Source of the DNA: Malachius bipustulatus
Lineage: Eukaryota; Arthropoda; Insecta; Coleoptera; Melyridae
Direction: 5' to 3'
Assembly (NCBI GenBank): GCA_910589415.1
Contig: OU342634.1
Coordinates: forward strand, 1 to 64,000
Length of the DNA: 64,000 nt
Below, piece after piece: positions 58,333 through 64,000 of this stretch (positions are counted from its first letter, which is position 1; every line of letters starts with the position of its first letter). The notes beneath the pieces are model-generated. The model was not told where the DNA came from. It was given only the letters and a program-made list of their open reading frames with translations, and did not search any database. The translations under genes were made by a program, and so were the position numbers.

Positions 58333-60008
58333 ATGGAGGTAAATCGCTTGCTTGGTGATGAGTTGACATATGAACTGCTGGTAAGAGGTTGCGAATTAGG
58401 CGCTACCGTCGCTGAAAAACGAAATTTGCTTCGACAAGCGCTTCAGTCGGAAAAGAATGGAGTACCATTCACCTCCGAATACAAATGTGACTCAGGTGGT
58501 GAGCTTGATCTTTGCTCGGCAAAACTTGATGATCTCACGGGGTGCATCCAGGACTTCGATAATGAGAACTTTGATAACGACTATCGTAGAATCAAATCCA
58601 GATTGCTTCACATAGAAGGTCGACTTAGACGAATAGCTACGACAACACCGGTAGAAGAAAGGAAGAAGAGTAATTTATTCATGTTTTGTAATGGATTGTT
58701 TGAAGCTTTGGAGGATGCGTTGAAGATAGCTCAACTCGGGACAAATAAATCTTCGGAGAGGTCCATCTTAGATGAGCCTAATCTCTTATTACCCTCGATT
58801 GTATCTAGGTCCTCTGGGAACCGTGGCGCAACACCGAATAATACGTCTAGCCATTCGTTTCAGGAAGAGCCCCATCTTCCAGTAGCAGACTTAATCGATT
58901 TGGGTCTAGCTCCAGAGGTGAATGTTAATTCAACTTGTGTGGCAACAGTCTCTCACGACAACCACCATGGACCTAATGTAGCACAAAGAGAGTCCTGTGC
59001 CCGAGGTGCAGAGCAGATATCTCGACAGCTGAATCGAATGCATTTTCCTTCAGGGGCGGAGAATGCGGATGGGTGTCAAAATAGACGCGTTTCCTTCTCT
59101 TCATATCCACAAGAGAATCCTGTTGTCGAGTTTCCACCCTCTGATCGTCTTCAGTCTTCGCCAACTTTTCTGGAACCATATTCAGGAAGAATAGGAGTTC
59201 GCCCAGGTGGAGCCCACATAACTTATCGCGACTTTTGGAAATGAAAGTTAACCTTCGATGGTAGTGGAAGTGTGACATCATTTCTGGAAGACCTCGAAGA
59301 AATGGCGGAGGCTCGAGGAGTTTCCCCGAAGGAATTATTCCTTGCCGCGTCGGAATTCCTGAAAGGAGATGCCCTGCTGTGGTATCGACCTAGGAAGTAC
59401 GAGTTCCGAGACTGGATGGATTTTAAAAGGAAACTAAGAGATGCCTTCTTACCGCCGGACTACGAAGCTAACCTGCTGGAAGATATAAGGAGGAGGACAC
59501 AGGGACCGGATGAGAAACTGGTATTGTTCGTCTCTCGCATGCAGGGAATGTTTGGCAAGTTGGCAAGTCCGCCTCATGAGGAAGAGCAGGTTCACTTCAT
59601 CCGAAGAAATTTGCTCCCGTACTTGCACACGGCCCTGGCGCTGCAAGAAATTCAGACTATAGACGAATTGTTGAAGTTCGGCAGAGTCATGAAGAATCGC
59701 GATGGAGGGCAAAACAGTACTGTCCCCCCACCACCAATGCCAATTTGCTGCAGGAGCCTAGCTTAGCTTACCACCCTCTCAACTCCAACCGCCCTAGGAA
59801 ATTAGCGGCGATACAGAAGAATCCGTCAAATCCCGAGACCCAAGTTCATAACGCCAATCTCCTCTGCTGGCGATGCAAGCAAGCTGGACACATGAGATCT
59901 TCCTGTCCACAAGCGTCGACCTTGACATGCTATCGGTGTGGGACTAAGGGATACACCGTTCAAAATTGTCCGACCTGCTCGGGAAACGCCGAGCGAAGTC
60001 ATCAGTAA
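58333..60008 (+). pseudogene. gag: Gag of element C, broken at two points
   Basis: It starts MEVNRLLGDELTYELL and follows element A gag in layout: N-terminal helical region, linker, gag domain (KLTFDGSGS, then LWYRPRKYEFRDWMDFKRKL), and zinc knuckles. A TGA at 59242-59244 stands where element A has Trp (KWNLTF), so a single G to A change explains it. A one-base loss in the C run at 59724-59729 then shifts the frame. The first knuckle is normal (CWRCKQAGHMRSSC); the second has Tyr for His (CYRCGTKGYTVQNC). Two disabling changes make this copy unable to supply its own Gag. Confidence 0.85.
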
Positions 60009-63000
60009 GCCGGCTGAATGACTGTGGATCTGCTAAACCGGCTAACCCCAACATTAATTGTATATTGGAATATGTGTTATCCCATGCTAAGGGAGACTGC
60101 CGCCCTTACGTGGAAGTTTCTGTTTTTGGCTGCAAAATGCTTGGTTTGTTGGACTCAGGTGCAACAACAACAACCTGCGTAGGACAGAATGGATACGATC
60201 TCCTTAGGAAGCTCGGTTTGAAACTTCAGCCCAGTTCGATCTCAGTTACAGTCGCCAATGGAGGCTCGTGCGCCAGTCTTGGCGTGATCAGTGCACCGAT
60301 TCGTTTGTTGGACCAGGTTCACGTGATGGAAATGCTGGTAATACCTGAGCTACCGCAGACGTTGATTCTGGGAGCGGATTTTTGGGTTACCATGAATATT
60401 GTTCCTGATCTTCGAAACGACGTGTGGCATTTTGGTCGGGGAGAGATGAGCCCTTCCATTTGCGGAATTTTGGCTGAAGGACACCTAACACCTGTGCAGG
60501 AATCCGAGTTGACCAAGCTCTTAGAAGAAAAATTCCTCGAGATGGGAACCCATTTACGTCACACTACCTTGGTCGAACATGAGATAGTGACGGATGCGAA
60601 ACCTATTAAACAGCGCTACTATCCCATGTCCCCGATGAAGCAGAAGATAATTGATGAAGAGCTGACGAAGATGCTCGGGCTTGGTGTTGTGGAGCCTTCA
60701 AAGAGTCCTTGGTCGTCACCATTGCTCTTAATACCCAAGAAGGATAACAGTTATAGGGTATGTGTCGACTATAGAGCATTGAACGCTGTCACGAAAAAGG
60801 ATGCATATCCCATTCCTTATGTGTCCGCTATACTAGACCGCCTTAGAGGAGCCAAGTTTATGAGTTCCACGGACATTCGGAGTGCCTATTGGCAGGTAGG
60901 AATGAAGGAGTCTAGTCGTGAATTTACCGCCTTCACAGTTCCTGGGAGGGGATTGTTCCAGTTCCGGCGAATGCCTTTCGGACTGACCAATGCCCCTGCC
61001 ACCTGGTCTCGTCTTGTAGACACTGTTTTGGGTGCGGATCTAGAACCCTATGTGTTTGTTTATCTCGACGATGTCATAATCATCAGTCCAGATTTTAAAA
61101 CCCACCTGGAAATCCTCGGCAAAGTTTTTGATCGCCTCACTGCCGCTGGACTCACTCTCAAGCGGGAGAAGTGCAATTTTTGTAGACCCTCCCTGAAATA
61201 TCTGGGGTATGTCGTCGACTCAACCGGTCTTAGAGTAGACCCCGAGAAAGTGGAAGCCATCTTAAATATACCAGTCCCGTCAACAGCACCCCAGGTACGT
61301 TCATTCCTAGGAGTTTGTGGATGGTATAGGAGGTTCATACCTGACTTCTCTACGGTTGTGGCACCGTTGACAAGACTCACCCAGAAGTCCGTGCCTTTCT
61401 TATGGACAAAGTTGTGTGAGGAGGCCTTCCGAAGAATCAAGGACCATTTAGTATCGGCCCCAATCTTGACTTGTCCTGATTTTGAACGACCATTTGTCCT
61501 ACAGACAGATGCCTCAGCCTTTGGCCTTGGAGCCGTGCTGTCGCAGAACTTCGAGGATGGAGAGAGAGTGATCTGTTACCTATCCAGATCTCTGACGAAA
61601 CCGGAAAGACGTTACACCACGACCGAACGTGAGTGTTTAGCTGTATTATGGGCCGTGGAAAAGCTTCGTCACTATTTGGAAGGAGTTCACTTCACCATTA
61701 TCACCGATCATTTCTCTTTGGTGTGGCTCGACCGCCAAAAGGATCCAACAGGACGCCTGGCACGATGGGCTATACGACTCCAACCCTTCGACTACACTAT
61801 CGTGCATCGAAAAGGGAAGGACCATATTGTTCCGGACTTCCTATCGCGGAGCGTTCCTCAAGCTGAGTTCATTCACCTTCACGTAGACTCTTTCGACACG
61901 GCTAAAGATCCTTGGTACCGAAGAATGGTCGAGAAGGTACAGGATAGTCCACGAAGGTATCCCCAGTTCCGAGTCGAAGGAGGAACACTCTACAAATACG
62001 TGAAGTCTCGACTACCAGAATTGGCCCTTGATGCAGAGAAATGGAAAGTTGTGGTGCCAAAGGACCACCGCAAGGACATTCTCCACACCTACCACGATGA
62101 CGTAACTTCCGGTCATCTTGGATCATATAAGGTGTATTGGAAGCTGTACGAAAAGTACACTTGGCCGAAGATGCAGGCGGACGTTGCGAAGTATGTCCGC
62201 TCTTGTCAAGTCTGTGCGGCGAATAAGCCCGAACAAAAAGCACCTGCAGGCCTGATGGGAAGTAGACCGGTCGTCACGCAGCCATGGCAGACCATTAGTT
62301 TGGATTTTGTGGGCCCACTGCCAAGGTCCAGCAAAATGAACACCCATATGTTAGTGGTCAGTGACTACTTCAGTAAATATGTCCTCTTATTTCCGGTACG
62401 TTCCGCCACCTCCAAAGTGCTTTGCCGTTGTGTTGAAGAGGGTGTCTTCCTGGTATATGGAGTCCCTAAAAACATTATTTGTGATAATGGAGTGCAAATG
62501 AAGAGTAGAGAGTTCCAGAAATTATGTAGTCAGTATCATGCGGATTTGATGTTTACCCCTCTGTATTATCCCAGAGCCAACCCGTGTGAAAGGGTCAATA
62601 AGACGGTGAAGACGATGATAGCCTGCTACGTTAAGGATAACCATCGGAAGTGGGATGACAATTTAGCGGCACTAGGTTGCGCTCTACGAACAGCTCGCAG
62701 CGAGGTTACGGGATACTCGCCGTTCTTTGTCAATTTTGGTCGGAACTATATCGGTGATGGCCAAGGGCATCAATCGGGGAGTGATACTGCTGAGACTCTC
62801 ACCGTGGACTCGGAAGTGGAAAAGCGACGGGTAGGGTTTCAAAAGATGTATAGCGAAGACATAGCGAAGCGTTTGAGAGCTGCAAATGAACGCTACCAGA
62901 AGACCTACAACCTACGCCGAAGACCTGTCCACTTTCAGCAAGGAGACCAGGTATGGAGGAGGACTAAGATACTCTCTGATGCCGCACAAGCCATCAACGC

Positions 63001-63154
63001 GAAGTTAGCTCCTAAATATCAAGGGCCGTTCACCGTGAAGGAGAAGGTGGGCCGTTGGACCTATGAATTGAGCGATGACAATGGAAGATCAAAGGGAATT
63101 TGGAACGTGCAGGACTTGAAACCGTACATCACTAAAGAATTTGAACCAGGGTAA
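59966..63154 (+). CDS. pol: Pol polyprotein of element C, intact
   Basis: An open frame of 1062 codons; the true beginning is at the slippery site 59981-59987, since the apparent start is a TTG inside gag. Domains: aspartic protease LLDSG (residues 61-65), reverse transcriptase with YLDD (366-369), RNase H (D515, E554, D581), integrase HHCC (H710, H717, C747, C750) and core D780, D840, E875, then a GPY/F-like C-terminal region (KLAPKYQGPF). Key residues are all present. The protein could work only if Gag were supplied by another copy, because this element's own gag is broken. Confidence 0.95.
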   Translation: MSDLLGKRRAKSSVSRLNDCGSAKPANPNINCILEYVLSHAKGDCRPYVEVSVFGCKMLGLLDSGATTTTCVGQNGYDLLRKLGLKLQPSSISVTVANGGSCASLGVISAPIRLLDQVHVMEMLVIPELPQTLILGADFWVTMNIVPDLRNDVWHFGRGEMSPSICGILAEGHLTPVQESELTKLLEEKFLEMGTHLRHTTLVEHEIVTDAKPIKQRYYPMSPMKQKIIDEELTKMLGLGVVEPSKSPWSSPLLLIPKKDNSYRVCVDYRALNAVTKKDAYPIPYVSAILDRLRGAKFMSSTDIRSAYWQVGMKESSREFTAFTVPGRGLFQFRRMPFGLTNAPATWSRLVDTVLGADLEPYVFVYLDDVIIISPDFKTHLEILGKVFDRLTAAGLTLKREKCNFCRPSLKYLGYVVDSTGLRVDPEKVEAILNIPVPSTAPQVRSFLGVCGWYRRFIPDFSTVVAPLTRLTQKSVPFLWTKLCEEAFRRIKDHLVSAPILTCPDFERPFVLQTDASAFGLGAVLSQNFEDGERVICYLSRSLTKPERRYTTTERECLAVLWAVEKLRHYLEGVHFTIITDHFSLVWLDRQKDPTGRLARWAIRLQPFDYTIVHRKGKDHIVPDFLSRSVPQAEFIHLHVDSFDTAKDPWYRRMVEKVQDSPRRYPQFRVEGGTLYKYVKSRLPELALDAEKWKVVVPKDHRKDILHTYHDDVTSGHLGSYKVYWKLYEKYTWPKMQADVAKYVRSCQVCAANKPEQKAPAGLMGSRPVVTQPWQTISLDFVGPLPRSSKMNTHMLVVSDYFSKYVLLFPVRSATSKVLCRCVEEGVFLVYGVPKNIICDNGVQMKSREFQKLCSQYHADLMFTPLYYPRANPCERVNKTVKTMIACYVKDNHRKWDDNLAALGCALRTARSEVTGYSPFFVNFGRNYIGDGQGHQSGSDTAETLTVDSEVEKRRVGFQKMYSEDIAKRLRAANERYQKTYNLRRRPVHFQQGDQVWRRTKILSDAAQAINAKLAPKYQGPFTVKEKVGRWTYELSDDNGRSKGIWNVQDLKPYITKEFEPG
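59981..59987 (+). promoter_or_regulatory. -1 frameshift slippery site of element C
   Basis: GGGAAAC lies in the gag frame as G GGA AAC, 18 bases before the gag stop at 60006-60008, and the -1 frame leads directly into protease. It plays the same role as AAAAAAC in element A with a different heptamer. Confidence 0.8.
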
Positions 63155-63225
63155 ATTATCACCACCAACACTCGGGTCATCCCATTCTCCGGAAAATCTT
63201 CACCTGATGAAGTTTTTCCTCTGTC

Positions 63226-63240
63226 GAAGAGGAGGTGGGG
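63226..63240 (+). promoter_or_regulatory. Polypurine tract of element C
   Basis: GAAGAGGAGGTGGGG directly before the 3' LTR, the expected position for the plus-strand primer. Confidence 0.85.
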
Positions 63241-64000
63241 TGTAACACTTGTAAAATTATAATAAGAACTGAAAAAAAAAGGAAGCATTATTTATGAGTT
63301 TAATTCTGTGATTTATTTTATTTATGTTTGGTTAATTGATATTAGAGTCAAGCTTAGGGTTTAGGACCATCCTGTATATCACCTCCTGGATAGTATAGCA
63401 ATTGTTGTATTTTCTTTCTGTCTTGCTTTTCATTCATTTTCTCTCTTGTTGGACAGTCCATGCTCACCTCCGTATTCAGATTTCTCTTTATCAGTGTTAT
63501 CTGCAAGAGATAATTGGAATTAATAATTATTATAATTTGATATATTCATTTTTGGAGATTTTTCAATTCTCAGTAATTATTAACTAATTACTGCGGGCAT
63601 AATAGACCAGAGCAGCTAGTGTTGGCCTTGTGTAACAATTTGTTCAATTGTACCTTCGGGGATTTAGTAGGCCCACACGAGAATTGGTTCATCGGTTATC
63701 CTTGGTTGTTTTAAGGATAGTTTAAGGGAACCATTCCTGTACAGGGATAGAAAAGCTGTTGTTTGTGTCTTCTTACACCACCTAAAGTGCCTAAACAAAA
63801 CTCCCTAGGGACTAGGGGTAAGTTCGATTGAGCAAAGTCTCCATTACAGACCACTGTCTAATATTCTAATTTGTTCTTGTAGAGTTTTGTTTTTCCTTTT
63901 CGTTGAATTTTGGGGAGCTGTCTTACCTCATCTCGAGCTTCGGTGATACTACTCGGGACCGAACACCTGGTACCTGTCCAACCTCCTGGTATCGACCTCG
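63241..64000 (+). repeat. 3' LTR of element C, incomplete
   Basis: First 760 bp of the LTR, nearly identical to 54671-55430 (for example a T/A difference at 63297 against 54727). The remaining ~710 bp lie outside the window. Confidence 0.95.

Larger units (their letters stand above)
54671..64000 (+). mobile_element. Ty3/gypsy LTR retrotransposon, element C (3' LTR incomplete in window)
   Basis: The order is 5' LTR (54671-56141), primer-binding site, a foldback inserted in the leader, broken gag, intact pol, polypurine tract, and 3' LTR from 63241 running off the window. The visible 760 bp of the 3' LTR differ from the 5' LTR at about three positions, so the insertion is young. It interrupts the polymerase pseudogene; the expected target duplication (ending TTAGG on the left) cannot be checked because the right end is outside. 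Gag and pol resemble those of element A in layout and motifs, so the two belong to related lineages. Confidence 0.93.

Overview
This is a eukaryotic, arthropod-type (most likely insect) nuclear segment that is almost entirely transposable elements. The evidence is AT-rich DNA with many TAGG/CCTA runs, spliceosomal introns (49, 55 and 186 bp), polyadenylation signals, many insertions bordered by ACAGGGTG-type ends, and nested LTR retrotransposons. A hemipteran or lepidopteran host is a guess; nothing here fixes the species. No prokaryotic gene, rRNA, tRNA or CRISPR array is visible.

Layout. 1-11.4 kb: nested non-coding inverted-repeat elements. These are a 1.7 kb giant palindrome, an old LTR relic split by a 2 kb element with TGACGTCA-rich ends, a 0.85 kb TIR element, and a TIR element with TACGGC-rich ends that carries a 0.9 kb foldback. 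11.58-22.93 kb: a complete Ty3/gypsy-type LTR retrotransposon (element A) on the minus strand. It has 1630-bp LTRs that look identical, a 4-bp target duplication (GTCT), PBS, PPT, open gag and pol joined by an AAAAAAC slippery site, and an unrecognised third ORF of 407 codons downstream of pol. 22.9-24.5 kb: a broken DDE transposase gene, a small MITE with a 10-bp target duplication, and a possible membrane-protein exon. 24.535-34.937 kb: a tandem LTR-internal-LTR-internal-LTR array (element B, gag remnant only) inside one ACTC duplication.

34.9-39.4 kb: a possible host first exon, then a Harbinger-type transposon with an intact spliced DDE nuclease gene and a convergent Myb/SANT-like gene, with a foldback inserted between them. 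39.4-45.4 kb: an LTR remnant with a tRNA-Lys-type PBS, a 2.1 kb TIR element with a 9-bp duplication and a nested foldback, and interspersed repeats. 45.4-54.67 kb: a broken 5' end of a probable non-LTR element, then a repeat-rich block around an intact two-exon gene of unknown function. Beyond it lie a short C-terminal integrase remnant and a protein-primed type B DNA polymerase pseudogene; together these two indicate a degraded Maverick/Polinton (or related virus-like) element. 54.671 kb to the window end: a second Ty3/gypsy element (C) on the plus strand, inserted into the 5' part of the polymerase gene. Its pol is intact, its gag is broken, its slippery site is GGGAAAC, and its 3' LTR runs off the window.

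Elements A and C each hold a standard replication set: gag structural protein, then a -1 frameshift into protease, RT, RNase H and integrase. The Harbinger pair follows the known division between a nuclease and a Myb-like DNA-binding partner. The least explained parts are element A's third ORF and the spliced gene at 48.3-49.3 kb with its flanking repeats.
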